Of a DNA stretch of 64,000 nt, positions 55,667 to 64,000 are shown piece by piece. The DNA comes from Ezakiella peruensis (GTDB lineage: Bacteria > Bacillota > Clostridia > Tissierellales > Peptoniphilaceae), in NCBI RefSeq assembly GCF_900215725.1, contig NZ_LT962470.1:1-64000 (forward strand). Reading direction: 5' to 3'. A program made the position numbers and the translations under genes. Each line of letters begins with the position of its first letter. The first letter of the stretch is position 1. Below the pieces are notes generated by a model. That model was not told the DNA's origin. It saw nothing but the letters and a program-made list of their open reading frames with translations, and searched no databases.

Positions 55667-56734
55667 ATGATTTATTTTGATTATGCAGCTACATCTCTCT
55701 TTAGAGAAGAAATTTTTGAATATATTTATAAACACTTAAGCGATTTTGATGGCAACACCGAATCCACCCACGCCTATGGGCGGTCGTCCAGAAAAATTTT
55801 GGAGGAGGCCCGTGCAGATATAGGCAAATCTATAAATGCAGATCCCGCTTTTATTTATTTTAATTCGGGCGCCAGCGAAGGCAACAATACCATTTTAAAA
55901 TCCTTCAAAGCTAATGAGATTTTGACCACAAATATCGAGCACTCGTCAATACAAAATAATATTAACGAAAAAACTCAGATTGTAAAAGTCGACTCGTCGG
56001 GCATCTTTAACTTGGAAGACATTGTTGAAAAAATTTCTGAAGACACAAAATTAATTTCAGTCCAATATGTAAATAACGAGTTGGGAACCATACAACCAGT
56101 CGAAAAGCTAGGAGAATGGCTAGGAGAAAATCGCCCTGACATTTGGCTTCACGTGGACGCGGTACAAGCTTACGGCCACCTGGACATCGATGTGGAAAAG
56201 ATCAAGTGCACTTCTCTGTCGATTTCTGCCCACAAGCTGGGGGCCAGCAAAAATTTCGGCATACTTTATGCCAAGAGAGATTACTCTCCACTGATAAAGG
56301 CCGGCGACCAAGAACACGGCCTGCGTGGTGGCACGGGCAATACCATAGGCGCTTACTCCTGTGCCAGGGCTTATGAATATATGGTAAAGGACAGGACCTA
56401 TATAAAATCCCTCAAAGAATATTTCTTGCAAGCCCTTGAAAAAACAAATATACATTACCAGGTAAACGGGGATTTAAATTCACAAACAGATCACATTTTA
56501 AATATATACTTCAAAGACTTCGATACGGATTTTCTCTTGACTTATTTGGATATGCACGGCATCTGCGTTTCGTCAGGCTCTGCCTGCAAGTCGGGAAGCC
56601 ACCTGCCATCGCACGTGATCACAAATACCTACGACGAAAATCGGGCCGAACACTCAATCAGATTTAGCTTCGGCTACAAAAATACCTTTGAAGACATAGA
56701 CAAACTTATGAAAGTACTGGGTGATATAAAATGA
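55667..56734 (+). CDS. Cysteine desulfurase (NifS/IscS-like), dedicated to MnmA
   Basis: 355 residues. Starts [10 protein letters not shown] as NifS-type enzymes do, has the PLP-binding Lys in [14 protein letters not shown] and the persulfide Cys in [10 protein letters not shown]. No ribosome binding site precedes the ATG, which lies at the expected transcription start. Overlaps mnmA by 4 bases, so its sulfur probably goes to tRNA 2-thiolation. Confidence 0.93.
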   Translation: MIYFDYAATSLFREEIFEYIYKHLSDFDGNTESTHAYGRSSRKILEEARADIGKSINADPAFIYFNSGASEGNNTILKSFKANEILTTNIEHSSIQNNINEKTQIVKVDSSGIFNLEDIVEKISEDTKLISVQYVNNELGTIQPVEKLGEWLGENRPDIWLHVDAVQAYGHLDIDVEKIKCTSLSISAHKLGASKNFGILYAKRDYSPLIKAGDQEHGLRGGTGNTIGAYSCARAYEYMVKDRTYIKSLKEYFLQALEKTNIHYQVNGDLNSQTDHILNIYFKDFDTDFLLTYLDMHGICVSSGSACKSGSHLPSHVITNTYDENRAEHSIRFSFGYKNTFEDIDKLMKVLGDIK

Positions 56735-57816
56735 AAAAAGTAATAGTGGGCCTATCGGGAGGCGTTGACTCAGCGGTAGCCGCCCTACTTTTAAAAGAAC
56801 AAGGCTATGATGTTAGCGGAATATTTATGAAAAACTGGGAGGACGACGACGAAAACTGCACGGCCGAAATCGATTACAAGGACGCGGTCAAGGTCGCAGA
56901 AAAAATCGACATCCCCTATTATTCTGTAAATTTTGAAAAGGAATACAAGGACAGGGTCTTCTCATATTTTCTTGACGAATATGCCAAGGGCCGGACACCA
57001 AACCCTGACATCATGTGCAACAAGGAAATAAAATTCAAGGCCTTTTTAGACTACGCCTTAAAGCTAGGCGCAGACTATGTGGCGACTGGCCACTACGCCC
57101 GTATTGGCAGGGACGAAAACGGCAATGCCCTACTTTTACGCGGGGTTGATACAAATAAGGACCAATCTTATTTTTTATCGGCACTTTCAAATGACCAGAT
57201 AAAAGATGTCCTCTTTCCAGTGGGCGAGCTGACCAAAAAAGAAGTGCGTGCCATCGCCCACGAATACGATTTGCCAAACGCCGACCGCAAGGACTCGACT
57301 GGTATTTGCTTTATAGGCGAAAGAAATTTCGACGAATTTTTATCGCAATTTTTAAAGCCCAATCCAGGAAATATCGTAACGACTGAGGGCAAAGTTATGG
57401 GCCAGCACTCGGGACTTATGTTTCACACAATCGGTCAAAGGAAGGGACTGGGTATTGGCGGACCTGGCGAACCATGGTTTGTCTGCGGCAAAAACATTAA
57501 GACCAATGAACTCATAATTTGCCAAGGCGAAGACAATCAACTTCTATTTTCGAATCGATTAATCGCGTCAGGTTTTTCAAGCCCGGCCAAAGATTTTGAG
57601 AAGGTCGACCGAGACTGCGTAGCCAAATTTCGTTATCGTCAAAAGGACAACCCCTGCCATGTGCATTTCCTGGACGACAATAAAGTTGAAATCACTTACG
57701 ACCATGTAAAGAGCGTGACCCCCGGCCAACAAGCCGTCCTCTACGAGGGAGATATATGTATAGGCAGCGCCGTCATCGACGAAGTCTACAGGGACGATTT
57801 GAGATTGCAATTATAA
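56731..57816 (+). CDS. mnmA: tRNA-specific 2-thiouridylase
   Basis: 361 residues. PP-loop [15 protein letters not shown] at the N-terminus, catalytic Cys in [12 protein letters not shown] and the second in [10 protein letters not shown]. Adds sulfur to U34 of Lys, Glu and Gln tRNAs, using persulfide from the coupled desulfurase. Notably LysRS in this window charges one of those tRNAs. Confidence 0.96.
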   Translation: MKKVIVGLSGGVDSAVAALLLKEQGYDVSGIFMKNWEDDDENCTAEIDYKDAVKVAEKIDIPYYSVNFEKEYKDRVFSYFLDEYAKGRTPNPDIMCNKEIKFKAFLDYALKLGADYVATGHYARIGRDENGNALLLRGVDTNKDQSYFLSALSNDQIKDVLFPVGELTKKEVRAIAHEYDLPNADRKDSTGICFIGERNFDEFLSQFLKPNPGNIVTTEGKVMGQHSGLMFHTIGQRKGLGIGGPGEPWFVCGKNIKTNELIICQGEDNQLLFSNRLIASGFSSPAKDFEKVDRDCVAKFRYRQKDNPCHVHFLDDNKVEITYDHVKSVTPGQQAVLYEGDICIGSAVIDEVYRDDLRLQL

Positions 57817-57826
57817 AAATTTATTA

Positions 57827-57856
57827 ATCTCTTGCAAATTTGCAGGAGATTTTTTA
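57827..57856 (+). terminator. Terminator of mnmA
   Basis: A long, nearly palindromic stem (57827-57837 with 57840-57850 region) followed by T6 on the plus strand. Confidence 0.75.
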
Positions 57857-57857
57857 T

Positions 57858-57885
57858 TTGCAAGACTTTTGGGTATATTTAAAAT
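57858..57885 (+). promoter_or_regulatory. Possible promoter of the small charged protein gene
   Basis: TTGCAA (57858-57863) and TAAAAT (57880-57885), spacer 16. Confidence 0.45.
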
Positions 57886-57940
57886 GTAAGACAAGAGGCT
57901 AAAGAAATTAAAAATCTTTCACAAAACAAAGGAGAAAAAA

Positions 57941-58309
57941 ATGACCGATAAAGATTTAAAAAAATTAGACCAAGAAAAAGACACAAAAGAAATTGAAAAA
58001 TCGAAAAAAATTAAAGCAGATGACTTAAAAGAACATGAACTAAATAAAAGCGAAGCTTTAACTACCCCAGAAGGTGCTTCTTCATTTATCGATAACGAAG
58101 TAAATGCAAATGCTGCAAACGTAAATGTTAACCAACCAAATGTTGTGACAGGCGAAGAAGCAGAAAAGCTAGAAAAAGAAATGAAGGAAGGCAAAAAAGA
58201 TGCAAAAGACCACTTAGCAGATGCTCACGACAAAGCCTTTAGAGAAATCGACAAGGCTCAAGCAGATGCTGAGCTAGCAAAGAAAATAGCAGAAAAAAAT
58301 AATATCTAA
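57941..58309 (+). CDS. Hypothetical highly charged 122-residue protein
   Basis: A good AAAGGAG lies before the ATG. The protein is strongly hydrophilic and helical, with two Lys/Glu-rich segments (1-40 and 72-122) around an Asn/Ala/Val-rich middle (about 50-68). It has no cysteine, tryptophan or membrane segment and no signal peptide. Own promoter and terminator suggest independent, perhaps abundant expression. Not recognised; resembles stress-type disordered proteins only in composition. Confidence 0.75.
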   Translation: MTDKDLKKLDQEKDTKEIEKSKKIKADDLKEHELNKSEALTTPEGASSFIDNEVNANAANVNVNQPNVVTGEEAEKLEKEMKEGKKDAKDHLADAHDKAFREIDKAQADAELAKKIAEKNNI

Positions 58310-58316
58310 AAAAATT

Positions 58317-58341
58317 AAGTGGCCCAGAGCCACTTTTTTTG
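58317..58341 (+). terminator. Terminator of the small charged protein gene
   Basis: 7-bp stem (58317-58323 with 58329-58335) followed by T-run on the plus strand. Confidence 0.85.
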
Positions 58342-58464
58342 TGCAATTATTTGTCATATAAAGGAAAAATTCTTGTTGTCCAAGAAAACAAAATTTCTGT
58401 AGAAAAATTCGGTCCACATAAAGTGGACCCTACACGCTTCGCTGGATTTTTATATGCACAAAAA
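58335..58464. repeat. 130-bp element with terminal inverted repeats and inner hairpin
   Basis: An 11-bp perfect inverted repeat (58335-58345 with 58454-58464) bounds the interval. Inside is a 7-bp hairpin with loop ATAAA (near 58411-58429). The same loop and closing pairs occur in the palindrome at 45449-45519, followed in both by CTAC. Part of each end also serves the flanking terminators, so the boundaries may be coincidental. Confidence 0.5.
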
Positions 58465-58483
58465 AGACGAGCAAACGCTCGCC
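58459..58483 (-). terminator. Terminator of the YbjQ-like gene
   Basis: Stem around GAGC-AAAC-GCTC (58469-58480 region) with T6 on the minus strand. Confidence 0.78.
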
Positions 58484-58497
58484 TCATCATTTAAATT

Positions 58498-58818
58498 TTA
58501 TCTTAGTCTTACTGCTGTTCCAGAAACTGTGACCATTAGCATGGACCCGTTTTGTCCCAAGACTTCATAGTCCATCTTGCAGCCGACGACTGCGTCTGCT
58601 CCCATCCTCCTGGCTCTTTCTTCAATTTCTTCTAAGGCTTCCTCTCTGGCCCGCATGAGTTCGTTTTCATAGCCCGAGCTGCGGCCACCAAAAAAGTCTC
58701 TTAAGCCTGCACCGAAGTCCTTTAAAAAGTTGACCCCAGTTACGACTTCGCCAAATACAATTCCCATGTATTCAGATATTTCTCTGCCTTCTATACTTTG
58801 TGTTGTTGTAATAATCAT
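58498..58818 (-). CDS. YbjQ/UPF0145-family protein
   Basis: 106 residues from the ATG at 58818 (GAGGTG six bases before it). Shows the family order: [38 protein letters not shown] and [12 protein letters not shown]. It forms pentameric beta-alpha folds in known structures; the biological role is unclear, sometimes annotated as heavy-metal-binding. Confidence 0.9.
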   Translation of the reverse strand: MIITTTQSIEGREISEYMGIVFGEVVTGVNFLKDFGAGLRDFFGGRSSGYENELMRAREEALEEIEERARRMGADAVVGCKMDYEVLGQNGSMLMVTVSGTAVRLR

Positions 58819-58913
58819 AATTGTCACCTCTTAATTCATATATACCACAATTTCGCAAATTTTAATTTTACAAAAATATAAGCTGGTCAAAACAATTTCC
58901 CATGGTCAAAAAC

Positions 58914-58942
58914 TTGCAAAAATCAAACAATAGGAGTATATT
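58914..58942 (+). promoter_or_regulatory. Promoter of the PII-like/antiporter operon
   Basis: TTGCAA (58914-58919) and TATATT (58937-58942), spacer 17. Directly upstream, TGGTCAAAA occurs twice (58884-58892, 58903-58911) at a 19-base period, a possible activator or repressor site. Confidence 0.6.
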
Positions 58943-58964
58943 ATTATCCAGGAGGAAATGAACA

Positions 58965-59300
58965 GTGAAAGCATTATTTATAGTTATTAATCACGAAGAT
59001 CACTTTAACGAACTTTTAAAAGAATTTGCCTCGGCAGGTATAACTGGAGGAACTATTCTGGAAAGCGAAGGACTTGCAGCCTCTCAAGCTGAACAAGCAC
59101 CTGAACTTGGCATGAATTATTTCAGACTCTTTTTAAACCAAGGCAGGCCTTACAACAAGACCATCTTTTTGATTGCAGAAGGCGAACAACTTGAAAAAGC
59201 CAAAAACTGCGTCAGAAAAGTCGTTGGCAGCCTAGGCAAGGAAAATGTCGGCATCATGTTTACCGTGGATGTAGACTCCTTTGAAGGCTTGACTAAGTAG
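58965..59300 (+). CDS. PII-like regulatory protein
   Basis: 111 residues, GTG start with AGGAGG at 9 bases. The order beta-helix-beta with a glycine pair (MKALFIVIN, FNELLKEFASAGITGGTILES) and a C-terminal beta-alpha-beta half suggest a PII/GlnB-like ferredoxin fold, without the classical uridylylation Tyr context. It lies 11 bases before a monovalent cation antiporter gene. PII-like trimers often gate the transporter encoded beside them. Confidence 0.7.
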   Translation: MKALFIVINHEDHFNELLKEFASAGITGGTILESEGLAASQAEQAPELGMNYFRLFLNQGRPYNKTIFLIAEGEQLEKAKNCVRKVVGSLGKENVGIMFTVDVDSFEGLTK

Positions 59301-59311
59301 GTGTGAAATAA

Positions 59312-60490
59312 ATGGAACCAATACTTTATTTATCAATCCTGCTCCTATCAGGATTAATTGTAGCGCGTCTATTAGGCAAATTAAAATTCCCAGATGTAAC
59401 TGGTTACTTAATCGCAGGCATACTTATAGGCCCGTCTGTTATTGGACTCATTCCAGCTGATGGGGTCAAGCAAATGGAAATCGTTAGCCAAGTCGCCCTT
59501 AGCTTTATTGCATTTTCAGTCGGCAGCGAAATGAATCTAAGGCAGATCAAAAAAATCGGATCTAAAATTATCCTGGTAACTTTTTGTGAAGCCCTTGGCG
59601 GCATGCTGGTAGTAACACTGGCCATGCGCTTAATCTTTAAAATGGATGTGCCCTTTGCCATCACCCTTGGCAGTATCGCTTCAGCAACAGCGCCTGCAGC
59701 AACCCTAATGGTCATCAGACAGTACCAAGCCAGAGGTGATTTGGTAGATGTTTTGATCCCGGTTGTAGCCCTAGACGACGCAGTTTGCATTATGGCCTTT
59801 GGCGTTGCATCATCAATCGCAACAGCCATGCTATCTGGCAGTGCTCTTAGCATGAACACCATGCTCTTAAAACCGCTCAGTGAAATTGCATTAGCAATTA
59901 TAATCGGCATTGCAGGAGGCCTTGTCTATATACTACTCAGCAAAAAAGTTAGAAACAACGAAGAAAATCTAACCTTTACACTCGCCATGATCTTTGGTGT
60001 AACAGCAGCGGCCTTTGCCCTAAACCTATCGTCGCTTTTAACTCTGCTCACAATGGGTATTGTGATTGCAAATTTCGGCAGGGTCAACAGAAAATATTTG
60101 GAACTTATAAACACAGTTACCCCACCAATCTTTGTCGCCTTTTTCGTTTTGAGCGGGGCCGATCTTAATCTGGCCGACCTCAAGACAGTTGGCGTCCTCG
60201 GAATCGCCTATGTAATTGCAAGGCTTGTCGGTAAGATTTCAGGTGCATATTTTTCCACCAAGGCCACAGGCTTCCCAGACCACGTATCCAAATACCTTGG
60301 ACTCACACTTGCTCCACAAGCTGGTGTTGCAATCGGTCTTAGCCTGATCGCCTCGCAAATAATTCCAGATCCACACGGTGCACAAATCCGGACTGTGGTT
60401 CTAGGTGCCACAATTATTTACGAGCTCACAGGACCACTCGTTGCAAAATACGCCCTCAAAAAATCCGGCTGCATTGCAAGTGACAAATAA
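59312..60490 (+). CDS. Cation:proton antiporter (CPA2 family)
   Basis: 392 residues, about 12 helices, no C-terminal RCK/TrkA domain. Typical CPA2 features: LKFPDVTGYLIAGILIGPSVIG near the N-terminus, the paired acidic residues in VVALDDAVCI, and SATAPAATLMV. It exchanges Na+ or K+ for protons. Lacking a soluble regulatory domain of its own, it may use the adjacent PII-like protein instead. Confidence 0.9.
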   Translation: MEPILYLSILLLSGLIVARLLGKLKFPDVTGYLIAGILIGPSVIGLIPADGVKQMEIVSQVALSFIAFSVGSEMNLRQIKKIGSKIILVTFCEALGGMLVVTLAMRLIFKMDVPFAITLGSIASATAPAATLMVIRQYQARGDLVDVLIPVVALDDAVCIMAFGVASSIATAMLSGSALSMNTMLLKPLSEIALAIIIGIAGGLVYILLSKKVRNNEENLTFTLAMIFGVTAAAFALNLSSLLTLLTMGIVIANFGRVNRKYLELINTVTPPIFVAFFVLSGADLNLADLKTVGVLGIAYVIARLVGKISGAYFSTKATGFPDHVSKYLGLTLAPQAGVAIGLSLIASQIIPDPHGAQIRTVVLGATIIYELTGPLVAKYALKKSGCIASDK

Positions 60491-60569
60491 AATTTGTTTT
60501 GTAATAAAATTTGCAAAAGCACTTGAAATATCAATTGCAAAAGCATTTTAAAAATAAACTATACAAGAA

Positions 60570-60600
60570 AAGCGTGAGAAAAATTCTCACGCTTATTTTT
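60570..60600. terminator. Bidirectional terminator between antiporter and GNAT genes
   Basis: 10-bp perfect stem (60570-60579 with 60585-60594) with T-run on the plus side and A-rich sequence on the other. It serves both convergent genes. Confidence 0.88.
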
Positions 60601-60605
60601 TGCCG

Positions 60606-61049
60606 TCAATTAAATTTATAAATATAGTCTTCCTCGCCAATTTTTTCAAAGCCCACAAGAGTAAAAACCCTCTGGCTCTGCTTGTTAAAAGGATAAATGC
60701 TGGCCTTTACCTCTGCCATTCCCTTGTCCTTGGCCAGGCCCAAAATATTTTTAATAACCCGCCTGCCAATGCCCTTGTTCTGGTTTTCCTTTGAGATTAC
60801 AATTGCAATCTCCCCGTCATCTTTCAAGGACACATCGCCCACCAAAGCCGACCTGAATTCTATATAATAGACGTCCCCGTGGCTGGACAAATAATCATAC
60901 ATACGATTTAGCCGGTCAAGGTCATAGACAAAATCAATATCGTCAACCTGCTTGCAGACGTCCTTATCCTGGTACCATTTAATGGCCAGATCATTATTCT
61001 TATAATATGGAATCAGCCTAATATCCTCATCCACAATACGAATCTCCAT
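60606..61049 (-). CDS. GNAT-family N-acetyltransferase
   Basis: 147 residues. Acetyl-CoA-binding segment IVISKENQNKGIGRRVIKNIL corresponds to GNAT motif A (Q/RxxGxG/A), followed by AEVKASIYPFNKQSQRVFTLVGFEKI typical of motif B and the C-terminal wedge. The acceptor is unknown. An AAGGAGG precedes the ATG. Confidence 0.88.
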   Translation of the reverse strand: MEIRIVDEDIRLIPYYKNNDLAIKWYQDKDVCKQVDDIDFVYDLDRLNRMYDYLSSHGDVYYIEFRSALVGDVSLKDDGEIAIVISKENQNKGIGRRVIKNILGLAKDKGMAEVKASIYPFNKQSQRVFTLVGFEKIGEEDYIYKFN

Positions 61050-61060
61050 AGACCCTCCTT

Positions 61061-61092
61061 AAAAGTAAAAGGCTTCACAAAACTGAAGCCTT
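61061..61092 (-). terminator. Terminator of the DUF2254 gene
   Basis: 9-bp stem (61069-61077 with 61084-61092) with T-rich sequence on the minus strand. It lies in the 54-base gap before the GNAT gene. Confidence 0.8.
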
Positions 61093-61103
61093 ACAAAAAT
61101 AAA

Positions 61104-62405
61104 TCAATCCAAATTATCAGTTAGCTGGTAAAAATTATCCTTCAAAGATTTCAAGTGATTTTTATCCATATCGCTCGCCATGGAAGCCATAAAAATTTCA
61201 TAGGCTTCGTCGTAAAACTTCTTGACCTCTTGGGCTGAGTTTTGACTTGAGTGCATAAAAATCAGGTCTAGACCATTTAAAATATTTCTGGCAACACTGG
61301 GGTCCTCCTTGCCATAATGAATGAGCTGGTAAAAATTAAAGTAAAGCTCATCATGAACGGTAAATTCCTTGTAGATAATCTTGGACGAATCATCCAAGAC
61401 CTTGACCTTGTAATTGGACTTGTGGGAAAAAAGAACCGACAGGAGCATAGAAATTTTTCTAATACATATAATAGCAGTGTTGGGATCATTGATGCCAGGA
61501 CTAATAGCCCTCAGAGCAATTTCAACAAGGTTTTTAACCTCGTGCCTGTAATCGTCGGTGTCATTTGGCGACTCACTGTAGATAAAGCAAGATGAAATCT
61601 TCTCTGCAATATCGTCCGCCTTGTCGTACTCGGCCTCCCTGATATCAATATTTAAATTGGCCACATTCATACCACGAACCAGATAATCCCCCACCTTGTA
61701 GTTGATCATCAGCGACAGCTGACCGTCCTTTAAAATCTTGGCAAGCTTGTCATCATCAATTGCATACAAGTAGCCAGAGTCCTTGGCGTAAATCCTGGTA
61801 ATGTCCTGGTTATATTCCTCCAGAGAAAAATCTGTTGAAACAGTCTCATCCAAAGACGCATCATCCTTAACACACTTTAAAGCCCGGTCATAAATATCCT
61901 CTATAACATCCCTGGCCTTGATCGATTTTAAAACCGTCTTTACAAACAAAATAAAATAAATCATCGAAGCCATGGCGTACAAAATTCCAATACTGCCCGA
62001 TATAACCTTGACCTTATCCGGCACATTTTGAATCATCAAGAGAGAAAAAATCGAATAGAAAAATCCTCCAATGAAAATCCCAAAGAGGCTGAGCACATAG
62101 GGCTTGTCGATGAACTTTTGCATGGCCCTGGGCGTAAAAGAATTGGCATATTGATTTAAAATACTCAATATCGTCGTCAAAGTAAAGGTCGTAACCGTCA
62201 AAAATACACCAGCCAAAGTCGTCAGAAAAGTAGTCGACACGTCCTTGGATAGCATGAGCTGGTCGGGCACAAACTGTCTAAATTCAAAACCCCGGTAGTC
62301 AATAAAATACGACACAATCAAAAGTAAAATCGATATAAAAGTGAAGCTAGTAATATTTAGCATATTCCTATTCTTTGCAATCTTCATCTTAATCTTTGTA
62401 AACAT
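61104..62405 (-). CDS. DUF2254 membrane protein
   Basis: 433 residues. Four N-terminal helices (about 17-35, 55-82, 103-125, 133-155) with the family's FLTVTTFTLTTILSILNQYANSFTPRAM-like segment between, then a large cytoplasmic part containing ALRAISPGINDPNTAI, a hallmark of DUF2254. Function unknown. Single gene with its own terminator. Confidence 0.88.
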   Translation of the reverse strand: MFTKIKMKIAKNRNMLNITSFTFISILLLIVSYFIDYRGFEFRQFVPDQLMLSKDVSTTFLTTLAGVFLTVTTFTLTTILSILNQYANSFTPRAMQKFIDKPYVLSLFGIFIGGFFYSIFSLLMIQNVPDKVKVISGSIGILYAMASMIYFILFVKTVLKSIKARDVIEDIYDRALKCVKDDASLDETVSTDFSLEEYNQDITRIYAKDSGYLYAIDDDKLAKILKDGQLSLMINYKVGDYLVRGMNVANLNIDIREAEYDKADDIAEKISSCFIYSESPNDTDDYRHEVKNLVEIALRAISPGINDPNTAIICIRKISMLLSVLFSHKSNYKVKVLDDSSKIIYKEFTVHDELYFNFYQLIHYGKEDPSVARNILNGLDLIFMHSSQNSAQEVKKFYDEAYEIFMASMASDMDKNHLKSLKDNFYQLTDNLD

Positions 62406-62499
62406 AACAAATCCCTCTTTAAAAATATTTCTATAAAGTAATTATACCTCAAAAAATAATAATTGGCAAAAATTCACCCCTGTCCTGAAATCTTCAAAA

Positions 62500-62526
62500 A
62501 ATAAAGCCCCTTAACTTTTAAGGGGC
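62500..62526 (-). terminator. Terminator of the YkvI-like gene
   Basis: 9-bp stem (62506-62514 with 62518-62526) with a tight loop; T-rich on the minus strand. Confidence 0.8.
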
Positions 62527-62552
62527 GATAAATTTACATATAATTTTTTAAA

Positions 62553-63788
62553 TCAAACTTCCTCATCCATTTCTTCTTCGATTTTCTCTGCAATCTCTTC
62601 TTTGATTTTTTCATTATCTATAATGGATGATTCAGCTAATCTTTCTAGTCTCTCCTTGTCTTTTTTGTTAAAGACTAGGTCGTCATCTAACTTTTTCCTG
62701 GTCAGCTTGCTCATCTTTTCTCTTTTTCTGTGCTCAAATTTAATTTCTTCCTTTTCTTTTAGCCAGGCCACAACCAGTATTATTACCAAGGTCAAGCCAA
62801 TAAAACCAAGTATAGGATAGAGGATCGACATGAGCTTTTTAAAGCCAAGAAAAGATAGGCCAAAGCCTGCAAAGGTAAAGATAATCAAATTTCCTTTAAA
62901 TCTTCTCTCATTTGATGACAGCCTTTTGGCAGCCGAATAAAATAGAGAAATGGCCGTGTTAAAAATCATACCAAATATTATTACAGACATAATTAGTCCC
63001 AAGATTGGGCTTATGTCTTTTAAAATTATTTGCATGGGGATATCTGAATCCTTTACCCTTTCAAGGGCAATAAAGGTCGTCAGACCTATTAGCCCAGTTA
63101 ATAGAGCTACCAAAAATCCCCCGATCAATCCAGTATTCCCAGCCTCTGATGAGTCGGTGTTCCTGCCACCTAGGACAAAGGCCATGGATATGCAAGACAT
63201 CATGCACATACCAAAATAATTTAAACTGGATAAAACTACATTTGGCAGGGCCGGTCTTAAAGTTTTGCCCAGGGCATCAAGAGCAACAAAATCCGGGCTC
63301 TCAACCGCAATAGTATAGGCCGCACCTATCAAGGTAAAAATTAATACAAGAGGCGTAAAGGCGCCTATAACCTTGGTGACTTTATCAAAGTCAAGCATGC
63401 CAACCCCTATAATTAAAATCGTACAAATTAAAGAACCCATCCAAGTGGCCAGACCAAATTGCTGGTTCAAAATTGATCCCGCCCCGGCTATCATTACAAA
63501 GCCCATCAAAAAACAATTTAAAATCAGGGCAAAGTCCATAAATTTCGTTAAATATTTTTGGGAAAGTTCTTCCAAAACATCAATATGACTCTCCGCTATA
63601 AAATGGCTGCCCATCTGCAAAATAATTCCACCAAGTAAAATATGCAAAAGGCCAACCCCGGCCAGGCCGATTAGGCCCTTAATCCCAAAGGGCGCAAAAT
63701 ACTGAATAGCCTCCTGCCCACTTGCAAGGCCCGCTCCTGTAAGCACGCCAACATAGGCAAGGACTATATTAAATTTCTTTTTCTTCAT
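62553..63788 (-). CDS. YkvI-family APC-type membrane protein with charged tail
   Basis: 411 residues from the ATG at 63788, which follows GAAGGAG. About ten helices with GVLTGAGLASGQEAIQYF at the N-terminus, typical of the COG3949/YkvI group within the APC transporter superfamily. The last 75 residues after the final helix are cytoplasmic, rich in Lys and Glu, ending in an acidic run. Substrate unknown; amino acid-like solutes are likely. Confidence 0.82.
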   Translation of the reverse strand: MKKKKFNIVLAYVGVLTGAGLASGQEAIQYFAPFGIKGLIGLAGVGLLHILLGGIILQMGSHFIAESHIDVLEELSQKYLTKFMDFALILNCFLMGFVMIAGAGSILNQQFGLATWMGSLICTILIIGVGMLDFDKVTKVIGAFTPLVLIFTLIGAAYTIAVESPDFVALDALGKTLRPALPNVVLSSLNYFGMCMMSCISMAFVLGGRNTDSSEAGNTGLIGGFLVALLTGLIGLTTFIALERVKDSDIPMQIILKDISPILGLIMSVIIFGMIFNTAISLFYSAAKRLSSNERRFKGNLIIFTFAGFGLSFLGFKKLMSILYPILGFIGLTLVIILVVAWLKEKEEIKFEHRKREKMSKLTRKKLDDDLVFNKKDKERLERLAESSIIDNEKIKEEIAEKIEEEMDEEV

Positions 63789-63848
63789 TAAATCTCCTTC
63801 ATTCATTTAATTTTTATTTGTGTTTTCAGTTTCTAGCACAAAGTAAAT

Positions 63849-63877
63849 ATTATAACGATTTTAAAAACATTTTTCAA
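63849..63877 (-). promoter_or_regulatory. Promoter of the YkvI-like gene
   Basis: Minus-strand TTGAAA (63872-63877) and perfect TATAAT (63849-63854), spacer 17. Confidence 0.72.
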
Positions 63878-63883
63878 ATTTTT

Positions 63884-64000
63884 CTAAAAATTCACATCCG
63901 GCTTGCATTTGTTTTTGATGCATGTACTGATATTTATAAATTGATCCAGACTCCTAAAGACCTGGAAAATCGCAGACCGAATGGCAAAGTCCTCGTGACT
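63884..64000 (-). CDS. 3' end of a gene cut by the window edge
   Basis: An open frame of 38 codons runs from the window edge to a TAG at 63884-63886, ending CKPDVNF. Its base composition is less AT-rich than the flanking non-coding sequence. It stops just before the promoter of the next gene, as a real gene end would. Too short to identify. Confidence 0.45.
   Translation of the reverse strand, partial: SHEDFAIRSAIFQVFRSLDQFINISTCIKNKCKPDVNF

Noticed and set aside
58870-58912. The two GGTCAAA copies before the PII-like gene as a CtsR site
   Set aside because: CtsR heptads are 3 bases apart; these are 12 apart and lie upstream of the -35.

Overview
The window is low-GC Gram-positive (Firmicutes) chromosome. 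Gene content suggests an anaerobic coccus of the Tissierellia/Peptoniphilaceae type. This is an inference from an S1-tilS-hpt-ftsH operon, TPP and tetrahydrofolate riboswitches, ECF vitamin transporters, SLH and 'copper amine oxidase N-like' stalk surface proteins, a CtsR box and AGGAGG ribosome binding sites. I saw no rRNA, tRNA, CRISPR array or intact transposase. Most genes are on the minus strand. The plus-strand genes are folT, a cysteine desulfurase-mnmA pair, a small charged protein, and a PII-like/antiporter pair.

Left end (1-5.1 kb): an AT-rich block with a response regulator, histidine kinase, ABC ATPase and FtsX-type permease. It is bounded by a perfect 40-bp direct repeat of the lysS 3' end (1-40 and 5121-5160), which looks like integration at the lysS terminus. 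5.1-14 kb: a nine-gene housekeeping operon read right to left (S1 protein, tilS, hpt, ftsH, ECF S-component, coaX, dusB, greA, lysS). Its LysRS carries an appended EMAPII/Trbp-type tRNA-binding domain. 14-20 kb: a stalk-thioredoxin fusion, a regulator/ABC export operon, a Fic protein with an iterated operator over its promoter, and thiT behind a TPP riboswitch.

20-31 kb: an ABC importer with a DUF3798-type lipoprotein and a long structured leader; then a gap of about 1.3 kb holding a candidate structured non-coding RNA (about 25.95-26.38 kb). Next come HutD-like and GltS genes, and a CofE-like ligase beside 5-formyl-THF cyclo-ligase. 30.6-39 kb: an envelope/nucleotide operon (glucosaminidase, tsaC, rpiB, upp, tagO-like, wecB, CorC-like, stalk protein). 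39-43 kb: dnaJ-like and clpB under a CtsR operator. 43-50.7 kb: an SLH-CAP surface protein, nitroreductase, sortase, and the ftsE-ftsX-M23-ctpA-ydbC operon.

50.7-64 kb: folT with a THF riboswitch, tig-clpP-clpX, a nearly leaderless cysteine desulfurase-mnmA pair, a PII-like protein with a CPA2 antiporter, a GNAT, DUF2254 and YkvI-family genes, and the 3' end of one more minus-strand gene at the right edge.

Themes: vitamin scavenging (ThiT, FolT, a coaX-linked S-component), protein quality control (FtsH, ClpB, ClpXP, trigger factor), and cell-wall remodelling (FtsEX with an M23 hydrolase, GH73 glucosaminidase). The least explained parts are the 25.3-26.4 kb non-coding interval, the lysS-associated repeat, and two palindromic elements at 45.45 and 58.4 kb that share a covarying hairpin.
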